A DNA stretch of 11,956 nucleotides from an uncultured Desulfobacterales bacterium (GCA_937925895.1 CALANC010000351.1:1-11956), one strand, 5' to 3'; shown: positions 1 through 7,869, counted from the stretch's first letter. Notes: generated by a model not told the origin, from the sequence alone. Made by a program: numbers and translations.

Positions 1-1132
1 GTGCCAGTCCGTATCCCAATTTGAAAATACTAGCAAGCGGGTATTGCTGCAAATAGACAGCGCAACCATCAGCATCCATTTCCCCGTTGGCTTTGGATAG
101 CCTTTCAAGTCCAATATTTATGTATCCGGATACCTTTTTAACGACACCTTTCAACTCGTCTCTCTCTCTTACAGTCTTTTGATCCGCCGCGACTATCAGA
201 TTGCACATGCCGGCAAACTCAACTTCGATCTGTTCAAGAACATCATCTCTTGCCAATCTTTTTAACGACTCGGTGAATAAATTCTCTTCTTCCAACATTC
301 CGGCCGGGTAGATCGGTACAGGAAGAAATAGCTTTCGACCGGAATCTGTTGTGGTAAATTTTTGGGTTTGTTTTGCAAATTTCCACGAGCTTAGCGGTTG
401 ATATATCCCAATAGCATCTTCATGAGGTAGAAATCCCTTTTCAGCTAATCTTACATTTCGCAGACGATAGGCTTCCTCTTCAGACTCTGCCGGGATAACA
501 CTGGATGATTCCAACAGAACCTTTTGATAGGTGACATTGTCAAAGTCTGCAAGCACCTCAAAAAATTTAGAGAGAAACGAATCTCGTTGCTCTATTAAAA
601 TCCTTTCTGAATCATGTTCATCGAGATCAAAACCAAAATGATCGTCAAGAAATCTTACGTAGAGCGTATCATCGAGGGTAAAAAATTCATCACCAAAATC
701 GGATGGATCCTGATCGGTCTCCCTGATCTTTACCTCAATATTTTTGAACAGATAAAATTCCATAAATTCGGTTCTTTGGTCGAGAATCCATCGTATAAAG
801 CGTTGTGGATCGACTTTAAAAAGCAGGTCAAGCCACCTTGTAGCTGAGGTTATTTCAATTCTGTCTTTTTCCCAGACTTCCAGGTCAACAATGTACTCCC
901 ATTGCTTGTCCGATGCCAGGGATAACAACAGATGCGAATTTGCCAGCCCGATGTCATGAACCAAAAAATAAAAATCCTCTTCAGCAAACGAATGCACCAG
1001 AGCCGCGGGATGGGGTGAATCGAGGATAGCATCCATTGCCTTTTCAGGAGTCAATTGAAAGAGCTTTCTTCTTTGCTCAGATAAATCTTGTGCCCGTGCT
1101 AAGGCATTTTTCCTGTCATCGTTGTCGTTCAT
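1..1132 (-). CDS. DUF6178 family protein (partial, C-terminus off the left edge)
   Basis: An open frame runs without a stop from an ATG at 1132 to the window edge, giving 377 residues; the carboxyl end is missing. The protein is soluble, with no signal peptide or membrane segment. It is rich in acidic and aromatic residues. An early helical stretch (about residues 28-105, with FYFLVHDIGLANSH and KQWEYIVDLEVWEKD) resembles the alpha-helical repeats typical of this family. I recognise it from general similarity as DUF6178, a family of unknown function found mainly in Desulfobacterota; this is recall, not a search. No catalytic motif is evident. It lies 37 bases after the ampG-like gene on the same strand, so it is probably the last visible gene of the leftward operon. 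The Shine-Dalgarno is weak (only a GGA about 10 bases upstream), which fits read-through translation within an operon. No function should be assumed. Confidence 0.75.
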   Translation of the reverse strand, partial: MNDNDDRKNALARAQDLSEQRRKLFQLTPEKAMDAILDSPHPAALVHSFAEEDFYFLVHDIGLANSHLLLSLASDKQWEYIVDLEVWEKDRIEITSATRWLDLLFKVDPQRFIRWILDQRTEFMEFYLFKNIEVKIRETDQDPSDFGDEFFTLDDTLYVRFLDDHFGFDLDEHDSERILIEQRDSFLSKFFEVLADFDNVTYQKVLLESSSVIPAESEEEAYRLRNVRLAEKGFLPHEDAIGIYQPLSSWKFAKQTQKFTTTDSGRKLFLPVPIYPAGMLEEENLFTESLKRLARDDVLEQIEVEFAGMCNLIVAADQKTVRERDELKGVVKKVSGYINIGLERLSKANGEMDADGCAVYLQQYPLASIFKLGYGLA

Positions 1133-1169
1133 GTTTCACAATCCATCTGATTGAATTCGTCAATCTTAT

Positions 1170-2420
1170 TTAAATTGCGAATTCCGTCCCTTTTGGATGC
1201 CATGGTGCAAATTTCAATAATAGCAACATGCCGGGCGTTGCGATCAGGGTACAGGCAATAAAAAAACTCTCCCACCCCAAATTTTTTGCCAGAAAGCCAG
1301 TAGGTGCCGCGGCAATGACCCTCGGAACTCCCATTAAACTGCTTAACAGCGCATATTGTGTGGCGGTAAATTTTTTATTGGTGATGCTCGCCATGAATGC
1401 AACATATGCAGCAGTCCCCATACCACTGCTAAAGTTTTCAAAAGCAATAACAGATGCTAAAGCAGGAACGCTACTTCCGATCCGCGCCAAAATTGCAAAG
1501 CAGGCTGTGGAAATCGCCTGAAGGAAACCAAATACCCACAGGCTGCGGTTTATTTTGAGACGAAGCATTATGACACCGCCGGCCAGACTACCGGCGATGG
1601 TTGCCCAGAAACCGAATAATTTCACTACAGTACCGATTTGGGTTTTTGAAAATCCTATTTCCAGATAAAAGGGTGTGGTCATGGTACTGGCCATGGTGTC
1701 ACCGATCTTATAAAAAAGAATAAAGGCCAATATCCACAAAGAACCCTGTCGACTAAAGTATTCCAACAGAGGTTCAAAAACAGCTTCCTTTAATGTTTTT
1801 GGGGTTTCAGTATAAATCTTGGGTTCTGGTGCCAGGAGGGTAGTGGCAATGCCGGGTAACAGACAGAGTGCCATGATCTGATACACCGTGGAAAACGGCA
1901 TATGATCCGACATAATCAGACCCCCACCGGACGCCAGCAACATTCCCATTCTGTATCCGTTGATATACAGAGAAGACCCCAACCCCAATTCCTCATCAGG
2001 TAGATCCTCTCTTCGATAGGCATCCACAACAATATCTTGTGACGCACTAAAGAAGGTGACAAGAAATGCTGCAAACGCTACCATCCAAGGGTTTTTCCCC
2101 GGATCGGTGAAACCAAGGCCCGAAATTGAGAACAACAATGCTATTTGAGCGACTAAGAGCCATCCTCTTCTGCGGCCCAAGAAAGGTAGAGTAAAACGAT
2201 CTAGAACAGGCGCCCAGATGAATTTCAAGGTATAAGGAAGACCCACCAGAGCCATCATTCCGATCATGGTCAGATCTACTCCTGATTCTTTCATCCACGC
2301 CTGAAGTACCGATATCGTCAAAAGAAGGGGTAAGCCGCAGGCAAAACCCATCGAGAGAGCAACCAGCATACGCCTGCTGCAAAGTACTCTGAGTATGGGT
2401 TTGCTGTTTTTAGCCGGCAC
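1170..2420 (-). CDS. ampG: AmpG-like muropeptide/MFS transporter
   Basis: A 416-residue inner-membrane protein of the major facilitator superfamily. AmpG imports anhydro-muropeptides (GlcNAc-anhMurNAc peptides) from the periplasm for cell-wall recycling. Family hallmarks visible here: SRRMLVALSMGFACGLPL (15-32), LQAWMKESGVDL (39-50), LVGLPYTLKFIWAPVLDR (58-75), ASQDIVVDAYR (126-136) and TATQYALLSSL (352-362). About 12 hydrophobic helices can be drawn. E. coli AmpG has about 490 residues and 14 helices; this copy is shorter and resembles the compact AmpG-like permeases of other bacteria, so the exact substrate is inferred. The start is a GTG, since an in-frame TAG lies two codons upstream. A GAGGAG sits about 17 bases before it, further away than usual; an internal ATG at residue 18 is a less likely alternative. 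It follows pckG by 43 bases. Confidence 0.85.
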   Translation of the reverse strand: MPAKNSKPILRVLCSRRMLVALSMGFACGLPLLLTISVLQAWMKESGVDLTMIGMMALVGLPYTLKFIWAPVLDRFTLPFLGRRRGWLLVAQIALLFSISGLGFTDPGKNPWMVAFAAFLVTFFSASQDIVVDAYRREDLPDEELGLGSSLYINGYRMGMLLASGGGLIMSDHMPFSTVYQIMALCLLPGIATTLLAPEPKIYTETPKTLKEAVFEPLLEYFSRQGSLWILAFILFYKIGDTMASTMTTPFYLEIGFSKTQIGTVVKLFGFWATIAGSLAGGVIMLRLKINRSLWVFGFLQAISTACFAILARIGSSVPALASVIAFENFSSGMGTAAYVAFMASITNKKFTATQYALLSSLMGVPRVIAAAPTGFLAKNLGWESFFIACTLIATPGMLLLLKFAPWHPKGTEFAI

Positions 2421-2463
2421 AGATTTCTATCCCGTCACTCCTCAGATTATTGCGATTACAGAA

Positions 2464-4434
2464 TCAAGAAGATGAATATTCTTCGAGCTGAAATGGTGTG
2501 ATTATGTTTCCAAATGTATCTCCTAGCGCCAATAGTTCTTCCTTTTGTTCATTAAGGACTTCAAACAGTCGCTCTGGAATATTAGGTTCTTTTCCATAGG
2601 CCTCTAACTGTAAATCTATTCTGGCAATAATATTGTCAATATACAAAGAAAATTGTTTAACATATAGTTCTTTGGTATATTCCTTGGCGATTATGGACTG
2701 AAACAAATCTTTAAGATCACCAAATTTTGGCAGGTATCCAATTGGCGTATCAATGATATCGACTTCATTATGAACACGTCTTTCTAACCAGGCCAGCCAG
2801 ACTTTTACGTCTCTTTTCTCTCCGAGCAGTTTTTTAGAAATCCCGCCTCTGGACTCATCGGTTAAGAAATAATTCAGGCCTGCCATTACCGGCTTTTTAT
2901 CCTCTGCGATTTTCTCATTCCCAAAAAATTTAAATTGGCCCTCCATGTAATCACCCAATGAACCTGGAATGAATGGCGCATTGGCCCATGGTGCTCTTTT
3001 AACTCCGGTTGCTCCTACTTCCGTCGCTGTAGCAGCTGAAACAATGCACGCACCGATAGCGACACCATAGTCTGGGTTTTTAGCCGCCCAAACAGGAGGC
3101 ATGGAATCTCCGTCTCTACCGCTGTATGTAATCACTCTGGTTTCAACTCCACTCGGATCTTCTGCTTTTTCGGAATAATTTTTCAGGGCGGTGGATGTTA
3201 AAGTGCACCTTGAATTGGGGTGAGATATTGGTATCTCTATCCCATTTTCATCTGTCATGCCTTTTTCCCATAACCCCTGAAAATTGGTACCTTTCAGCGG
3301 AGGCTCATCGCCGTCTCCCGTCCAGCGCGGCACTCCATTTTCATCAATGAGAACATTCGACCATATAACTTCCGTCCCCGGTTTCCTTAACAGCTCCATA
3401 AGATTGGGATCACCCTCCCAGTTTACATCTTCAACAATACCGAAAATACCACACTCCGGGTTTATTGAGCGGATGCTGCCGCTCTCATCGATCCACATTT
3501 GGGCCAAGTCATCACCAACAAAGTGATTGCCGGCCATGGCAGTAGTCGTTTTGCCACATCCACTAGGGGCTGCACCGGTACACCAGGTGATGCGGCTTCC
3601 AGGCCCGTCGATACCGGTAATAAACATATGTTCTGACAGCTCATTACCCATGTTCTCATATACGGCCTTGTCGACAGAGAAGCGATGATTACCCTTTTTC
3701 ATCAATAAGGTATTGCCGGCATAGGTACAATTAACACTATATGTGGTTCGAAAACTCCGATCCATATACACACGCGCATTGGGTAGGTCTTCGGGTCTAT
3801 TTAGACCTTCACTGTGTATGTTGGCATAGAAATGACCTAAACGATCCATCTCATTGTCAAAATCAGCAAATGCATTCCTGTAAAGGATTTCTGCACTATG
3901 GGACACATATGCCGAACTTGAAATCTCCAGAGCCGGGTTTGACGAGGGAGAGCCGATAGGGCCACGCATATAAAAACCGATTATCATGGTTTTGCCATGC
4001 ATAATGCCTGACATCTTATCCCGAACGTCTTTAAGCGCATCGGCTCGATCTATTTTATTGGCTAGAGAACTGATCTCTTCCCCTTCATTGGCTATATAAA
4101 AGGTGCGATCAATAATCCGTCCCTGTTCTTCTTTCAGATCATAATGAATCGTATGTCCTTCCATAGGGAGTTTTGCTTCCTCCCCGTTTGTTAAAGACAT
4201 TTCTCTAATAAACTTTCTATCTGCTTCAGATCCGGTATTGATGAAAATCGAATCGGGTTCGCACATTGCTATGGCATTGGCGATCTTAAGAACAACCTCG
4301 GGATGCCTTATTTTTTTTATTCTGACTAGATTTTCTTGGTCCAATTTATCTTCAAAAAGCTGCATCGCTGCTTGCCAAGTTGTAATGCCCCCTATTTCAA
4401 TTACAATATCAATCCCTTTCTTTTTTTGTAACAT
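2464..4434 (-). CDS. pckG: Phosphoenolpyruvate carboxykinase, GTP-type (divergent subfamily)
   Basis: A 656-residue cytosolic enzyme converting oxaloacetate plus a nucleoside triphosphate to PEP, CO2 and NDP, the entry to gluconeogenesis (or the reverse, anaplerotic direction). Visible in order: NTGSEADRKFIRE (66-78, like the N-terminal DGSEEE region), GKTMIIGFYMRGPIGSP (147-163, matching the family's MGPLGSP segment), the PEPCK P-loop APSGCGKTTTAM (289-300), the metal-binding kinase-2 motif FVGDDLAQMW (305-314), and SGRDGD...AIGACIVSAATATE (438-472, matching the GR...VGA..RSEATAAAE stretch). These favour the GTP family over the ATP family. The region that should carry the guanine-binding NWFR...PGFGEN motif keeps only NYF (521-523) and then diverges, so nucleotide preference is not settled. 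The start is well supported: AAGGAG six bases before the ATG. It begins 15 bases after the nitroreductase stop, so the two are very likely co-transcribed. Confidence 0.9.
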   Translation of the reverse strand: MLQKKKGIDIVIEIGGITTWQAAMQLFEDKLDQENLVRIKKIRHPEVVLKIANAIAMCEPDSIFINTGSEADRKFIREMSLTNGEEAKLPMEGHTIHYDLKEEQGRIIDRTFYIANEGEEISSLANKIDRADALKDVRDKMSGIMHGKTMIIGFYMRGPIGSPSSNPALEISSSAYVSHSAEILYRNAFADFDNEMDRLGHFYANIHSEGLNRPEDLPNARVYMDRSFRTTYSVNCTYAGNTLLMKKGNHRFSVDKAVYENMGNELSEHMFITGIDGPGSRITWCTGAAPSGCGKTTTAMAGNHFVGDDLAQMWIDESGSIRSINPECGIFGIVEDVNWEGDPNLMELLRKPGTEVIWSNVLIDENGVPRWTGDGDEPPLKGTNFQGLWEKGMTDENGIEIPISHPNSRCTLTSTALKNYSEKAEDPSGVETRVITYSGRDGDSMPPVWAAKNPDYGVAIGACIVSAATATEVGATGVKRAPWANAPFIPGSLGDYMEGQFKFFGNEKIAEDKKPVMAGLNYFLTDESRGGISKKLLGEKRDVKVWLAWLERRVHNEVDIIDTPIGYLPKFGDLKDLFQSIIAKEYTKELYVKQFSLYIDNIIARIDLQLEAYGKEPNIPERLFEVLNEQKEELLALGDTFGNIITPFQLEEYSSS

Positions 4435-4449
4435 GAAAATCTCCTTTTG

Positions 4450-5031
4450 CTATGAGTATAGACCAATGATAATGTCTTTTAAATTCCTCTTGGGCACATG
4501 ATGAACCCCCTTCTCATCGCGCCAGTACCGGATATTATTAATTGGATCTACCTTTTCTATAACAATTTCTTCATTCGGTTTTCCGATCGCAATAACAAGG
4601 AGAATTTTTATGTGAACAGGGATTTTCAATATCTCCCGGAGCTTTTTCCGGTTTATCGAACCGATCATGCAGCCGGCAAGTCCCATTTCTCTGGCTCCGA
4701 GAAGAATACTTTGGCTGGCGATACCGCAGTCATATCCAATCCATTCCGTCGCCTTTTCACGATCACAAAGAATGATGATGTACCCCGAAGGTCTCTCCCC
4801 ATATTGGGGTCCATGCCAGTCCTTCAGATATCCTGCCCACCCAAGGCATGAAAATATCAGGGCGTTTTTGTCTGGATTTGTGGAAAGGATGTATTTCAAC
4901 GGTTGCAAATTGGCCGCCGAGGCGGAAAGTCTAGCCAAATCAACCAGGTCTTTTAAAGTTTCAAGGCCCACAACTTCTTCCTGGTAAAATCTTATGCAGC
5001 TCCTGTTTTTTTTGATTAAATCTGCTATCAT
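4450..5031 (-). CDS. Nitroreductase family protein
   Basis: A 193-residue predicted FMN-dependent oxidoreductase. It carries the fold's usual signposts: KNRSCIRFY (8-16, the RRSxRxF flavin phosphate-binding segment), SASAANLQPLKYI (36-48, matching APSAxNxQPW), and YDCGIASQSILLGAREMGLAGCMIG (100-124, the long helix and turn typical of the family). Members reduce nitro compounds, quinones, flavins or other substrates with NAD(P)H; the physiological substrate cannot be read from the sequence. It is on the short side for the family and is soluble. The C-terminal tail (about 160-193) is basic and not recognisable. The ATG has a strong GAGGAG site six bases upstream. It lies 28 bases after rdgB and 15 before pckG on the same strand, so it is embedded in a housekeeping operon rather than beside an obvious partner enzyme. 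Confidence 0.85.
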   Translation of the reverse strand: MIADLIKKNRSCIRFYQEEVVGLETLKDLVDLARLSASAANLQPLKYILSTNPDKNALIFSCLGWAGYLKDWHGPQYGERPSGYIIILCDREKATEWIGYDCGIASQSILLGAREMGLAGCMIGSINRKKLREILKIPVHIKILLVIAIGKPNEEIVIEKVDPINNIRYWRDEKGVHHVPKRNLKDIIIGLYS

Positions 5032-5059
5032 ATCAAACTCCTCGAAGGTTGAATTTTTT

Positions 5060-5683
5060 CTAAACAGGCAAATTCTGGCGTATCCATATCACCACTTTGT
5101 CAAACTCATTTTTCAATTCTGCAAATGCTTTGCCTCTATGGCTTGCCAGGCTCTTTTCTTTCCGGGTCATTTCCGCAAAGGTCTTTTTATAGGGTGGGTA
5201 AAAGAAAATCGGATCGTATCCGAATCCATTTGACCCGGCAGGCTGTTCGGCAATCAAGCCTTCGCAACGAGCTTCATATGTCAATGCAGGACCGGCCGGC
5301 ACAGCAATTGAGATGACGCATTCAAAGGCTGCTCTGCGGTTGAATTTACCTTCCATTTCTTGGAGCAATTTTATACACCGCTGCTCATCGGTCGCCCGTT
5401 GTCCCGCATAACGTGCTGAGTGTACGCCCGGAGCACCATCTAGCGCCTCAACCAAGAGACCTGAATCATCGGCCAATGCCGGCAGTCCTAAAATTCTGGC
5501 TGTAAAACTTGATTTTCTATAAGCATTTTCATCAAATGAATCGCCGTCTTCTTCCAGATGGGGGATAGGACCAAAATTATCCAGATCTTTTATATCAACA
5601 GGAAAACCTTTTAACAGATCTCTGATTTCAGCTGTTTTTCCCTTGTTGCGGGTGGCAATAACAAGCGGAATTGGTTTTTTCAT
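5060..5683 (-). CDS. rdgB: XTP/dITP diphosphatase (RdgB/HAM1, non-canonical purine NTP pyrophosphatase)
   Basis: A 207-residue cytosolic house-cleaning enzyme that hydrolyses dITP, ITP and XTP to the monophosphate and pyrophosphate, keeping deaminated purines out of DNA and RNA. All family motifs are present: ATRNKGK (10-16, nucleotide binding), EEDGDSFDENA (44-54, metal-binding acidic residues), ADDSGL (71-76, with the catalytic Asp at 72), PGVHSARYAG (85-94), GFGYDPIF (153-160) and KSLASHRGKA (177-186). Length is standard for the family. The ATG has AAGG about 8 bases upstream. It is the first gene of the leftward set. A strong sigma70-like promoter about 100 bases upstream would give a leader of roughly 95 bases. 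Proteins with this name are well conserved, so confidence is high. Confidence 0.96.
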   Translation of the reverse strand: MKKPIPLVIATRNKGKTAEIRDLLKGFPVDIKDLDNFGPIPHLEEDGDSFDENAYRKSSFTARILGLPALADDSGLLVEALDGAPGVHSARYAGQRATDEQRCIKLLQEMEGKFNRRAAFECVISIAVPAGPALTYEARCEGLIAEQPAGSNGFGYDPIFFYPPYKKTFAEMTRKEKSLASHRGKAFAELKNEFDKVVIWIRQNLPV

Positions 5684-5783
5684 TCTGATCCTTCAACACG
5701 CCCCAGTTAAATATCTATGGTATTCTATAACTTATTGAAAACAAATATATTCTCAATATTAACTGATCTTTGGCGAAGATTTT

Positions 5784-5812
5784 AATATAAATCATGGCCA
5801 AATATTTGTAAA
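5784..5812 (-). promoter_or_regulatory. Sigma70-like promoter for the leftward rdgB operon
   Basis: Read on the minus strand, TTTACA (5812-5807) and TATATT (5789-5784) are separated by exactly 17 bases, each one mismatch from consensus. Transcription would start near 5777, leaving a leader of about 95 bases before the rdgB ATG. The site lies in an AT-rich region, which raises the chance of coincidence, but spacing and orientation fit. Prediction only. Confidence 0.5.
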
Positions 5813-5831
5813 GCCCTTTAAATCGCTATTC

Positions 5832-5848
5832 AAGAACAGAAAATTCTT
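5832..5848. repeat. Small inverted repeat between the divergent -35 boxes
   Basis: AAGAA (5832-5836) and TTCTT (5844-5848) form perfect 5-base arms around a 7-base centre. The right arm overlaps the first two bases of the plus-strand -35 box, and the repeat lies between the two promoters. The position would suit an operator, but short arms in AT-rich DNA arise easily by chance. Confidence 0.25.
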
Positions 5849-5874
5849 TACACCATTAATAATGCTGGTATATT
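5847..5874 (+). promoter_or_regulatory. Sigma70-like extended -10 promoter for the ior operon
   Basis: TTTACA (5847-5852) is followed after 16 bases by TATATT (5869-5874), with TGG directly in front of the -10 box, an extended -10 element. Transcription would begin near 5881, giving a leader of about 100 bases before iorA. A second, weaker candidate lies downstream (TTTACG 5886-5891, 17 bases, TATAAA 5909-5914) and could be a second start. Confidence 0.5.
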
Positions 5875-5914
5875 GACTCGAATATTTTACGATAGATTGA
5901 AAATAATTTATAAA

Positions 5915-5922
5915 CACCGGTG
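5915..5922. repeat. CACCGGTG palindrome in the iorA leader
   Basis: A perfect 8-base palindrome stands out as GC-rich in an AT-rich leader. It lies just after the second candidate -10 box and about 60 bases before iorA. It may be part of a regulator site, but a single palindrome of this size is weak evidence. Confidence 0.2.
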
Positions 5923-5980
5923 GGGTTGAGAAAATTGAATATTATCTCTAACGGCTCATCCCCGGCCAAGGAAAAAAACC

Positions 5981-7834
5981 ATGCATAAATTACTCACCGA
6001 ACACTCTGGACAAAAAATGCTGCTTTTAGGAAATGAAGCGATTGCTCGTGGGGCTATTGAGGCAGGCACTGCCGTTGCAACTACTTATCCAGGGACACCA
6101 TCTTCAGAAATTTCTGTGACTTTATTCCAGATATCCAGAGAAACCGATCTATATTTTGAATACAGCACCAACGAGAAGGTGGCGCTTGAGGTGGCCGCTG
6201 CCGCAGCAAACTCAGGTGTCCGCAGCCTGTGTGTCATGAAGCATGTGGGATTGAATGTGGCTGCAGATGCGCTTTTAACCCTTGCTTATATTGGTGTTAA
6301 AGGTGGCTTGGTGATCATTTCAGCAGATGACCCTTACATGTTTTCAAGTCAAAATGAACAGGATAACCGGTATTACGCCAAGATTTCAGGCCTTCCCATG
6401 GTAGAACCTTCTTCGGTAGAAGAAGCAAAAGATATGGTTCTCTATGCCTTCGATATCTCTGAAATACTGCAACAGCCGGTTCTTTTCAGAACCACCACCA
6501 GGATCAATCACTCCACCGCCAGCGTTTCTTTCGGTAAAATACCCAAATCCAAAATGCAGGGAGAATTTACCAAGGACCCTTTCAATTATGTTACCGTCCC
6601 GGCTGTTTCTAGAAATCTTCACGCAAAATTGTTGAAGACCCTTGAAAAAGCTGAAAAAATTTCTGAAAAAAGCGAATTCAATTTTCTCACCGGTAACGGC
6701 CCATTGGGCATCATTTGTAATGGCGTAAGTTACAGCTATGTAGCTGATGCAGTAAAAGATTTGAACGCAGAAGATCAGATTAAAATACTTCGAATTGGCT
6801 TTTCCCATCCTATGCCGCAAGCCATGATTAAACATTTTCTGAGAGGGTGCGAAAAGGTGTTGGTTGTCGAGGAGGGAGAGCCTTATATGGAAGAGGCGAT
6901 TAAGGCATTCGCCCAGGAAGATGGAGCGGTAATTTCAATAAAAGGAAAAGGCCAAAATCTTTTTTCACGCCTTTACGAATTTAACCCGGCCTTGGTGAGG
7001 CAGTCCATAGCGACCTATTTTGATCTACCTCAAGGTTCAAAGAAAACCATAAATCTTTCTGACCTACCTGAAATACCCCAACGGCCTCCAAGCCTGTGTG
7101 CCGGATGTCCCCACCGAGCCACCTTTTATGCAGTAAAAAAAGCCTCGGAAGGGATGGAGACAATCTGTCCGACGGATATTGGATGTTACACCCTGGGATT
7201 CCTGCCCCCGCTTTCTATGGGAGATTTTTTAATATGTATGGGATCCTCTGCCGGGTCGTCATGTGGATTTTCAAAGATTACCAACAAAAAAGTCATCTCT
7301 TTCATAGGAGATTCCACCTTTTTTCATTCTGGGATACCAGGTCTAATCAACGCCGTATTCAACAACCATAATTTTACTATGGTAATCCTTGATAATGGGA
7401 CGACCGCCATGACGGGAAACCAACCACATCCTGGTGTTGATATGCAAAAAAGGAATCTTGAAGGGTACAACCGGGTGTCCATCGAAGAAATCGTCAAAGC
7501 AGCAGGGGTATCCCATATAACCGTCATCAGGCCGTACAGGGTGAAAAAAAGCGTGACCGCTATCAAAGAGGCATTGAATTATGAGGGGGTTTCAGTCATT
7601 ATTTCGAGAGAATTATGTACCCTGTATGGCAAAAGCTTGAAAAAACAAAAAGGAAAACCTTTTTATGTCACTGAAAAATGCAAAAATCACCGAGACTGCA
7701 TCAGCAAACTTGCATGTCCGGCCTTTTTCATTAAAGATAACCAAGTAATAATAGATCCCGTCTTGTGTTCGGGTTGCACGGTCTGTGCCCAGATTTGTCC
7801 GGAACACGCGATTTTGCCTTTAAAAGACAGTTAA
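5981..7834 (+). CDS. iorA: Indolepyruvate:ferredoxin oxidoreductase, alpha subunit
   Basis: A 617-residue catalytic subunit. With IorB it oxidatively decarboxylates aryl pyruvates (indolepyruvate, phenylpyruvate, hydroxyphenylpyruvate) to aryl-acetyl-CoA, reducing ferredoxin; it acts in anaerobic aromatic amino acid breakdown. Visible: YPGTPSSE (36-43) opening the pyrimidine-binding domain, CAGCPHR (373-379), the thiamine diphosphate-binding segment GDSTFFHSG...DNGTTAMTGNQPHPG (443-485), and a C-terminal ferredoxin-like domain. The second cluster motif is complete (C596, C599, C602, C606-Pro). The first reads C567, H570, C573, C579-Pro, with His where a cysteine is usual. Length is normal for the family. 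The ATG has AAGGA eight bases upstream, and an in-frame TGA 45 bases before it leaves no better start. It is the first gene of the rightward set and is followed by its partner iorB. Confidence 0.95.
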   Translation: MHKLLTEHSGQKMLLLGNEAIARGAIEAGTAVATTYPGTPSSEISVTLFQISRETDLYFEYSTNEKVALEVAAAAANSGVRSLCVMKHVGLNVAADALLTLAYIGVKGGLVIISADDPYMFSSQNEQDNRYYAKISGLPMVEPSSVEEAKDMVLYAFDISEILQQPVLFRTTTRINHSTASVSFGKIPKSKMQGEFTKDPFNYVTVPAVSRNLHAKLLKTLEKAEKISEKSEFNFLTGNGPLGIICNGVSYSYVADAVKDLNAEDQIKILRIGFSHPMPQAMIKHFLRGCEKVLVVEEGEPYMEEAIKAFAQEDGAVISIKGKGQNLFSRLYEFNPALVRQSIATYFDLPQGSKKTINLSDLPEIPQRPPSLCAGCPHRATFYAVKKASEGMETICPTDIGCYTLGFLPPLSMGDFLICMGSSAGSSCGFSKITNKKVISFIGDSTFFHSGIPGLINAVFNNHNFTMVILDNGTTAMTGNQPHPGVDMQKRNLEGYNRVSIEEIVKAAGVSHITVIRPYRVKKSVTAIKEALNYEGVSVIISRELCTLYGKSLKKQKGKPFYVTEKCKNHRDCISKLACPAFFIKDNQVIIDPVLCSGCTVCAQICPEHAILPLKDS

Positions 7835-7854
7835 TTTGCGTCTGGTTTTCTACA

Positions 7855-7869
7855 ATTATTTGAAATAAT
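7855..7869. repeat. AT-rich inverted repeat between iorA and iorB
   Basis: ATTATTT (7855-7861) and AAATAAT (7863-7869) are perfect 7-base arms around one G, in the 81-base gap between iorA and iorB. There is no T-run after it, so it is not a standard terminator. The arms are pure A/T and would make only a weak hairpin. It is probably incidental, although the gap is the longest in this gene set. Confidence 0.25.

Noticed and set aside
614..847. A 77-residue plus-strand frame inside the DUF6178 gene
   Set aside because: It is opposite a 377-codon uninterrupted reading frame and lacks a ribosome site.
2047..2382. A 111-residue minus-strand frame overlapping ampG in another phase
   Set aside because: The ampG frame carries the transporter motifs; this is an out-of-phase shadow.
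4498..4987. Two overlapping plus-strand open frames of about 110 residues opposite the nitroreductase gene
   Set aside because: Both are antisense to a coding region with clear family motifs, and neither has a credible domain or ribosome site.
5926..5989. A tiny leader open frame (TTG start, ending over the iorA start codon)
   Set aside because: It has no ribosome site and no regulatory residue run, and a TTG-started frame of this size is expected by chance.
6386..6835. A 149-residue open frame on the minus strand inside iorA
   Set aside because: It lies wholly opposite the well-supported iorA frame, shows no recognisable domain, and its composition looks like an antisense shadow.
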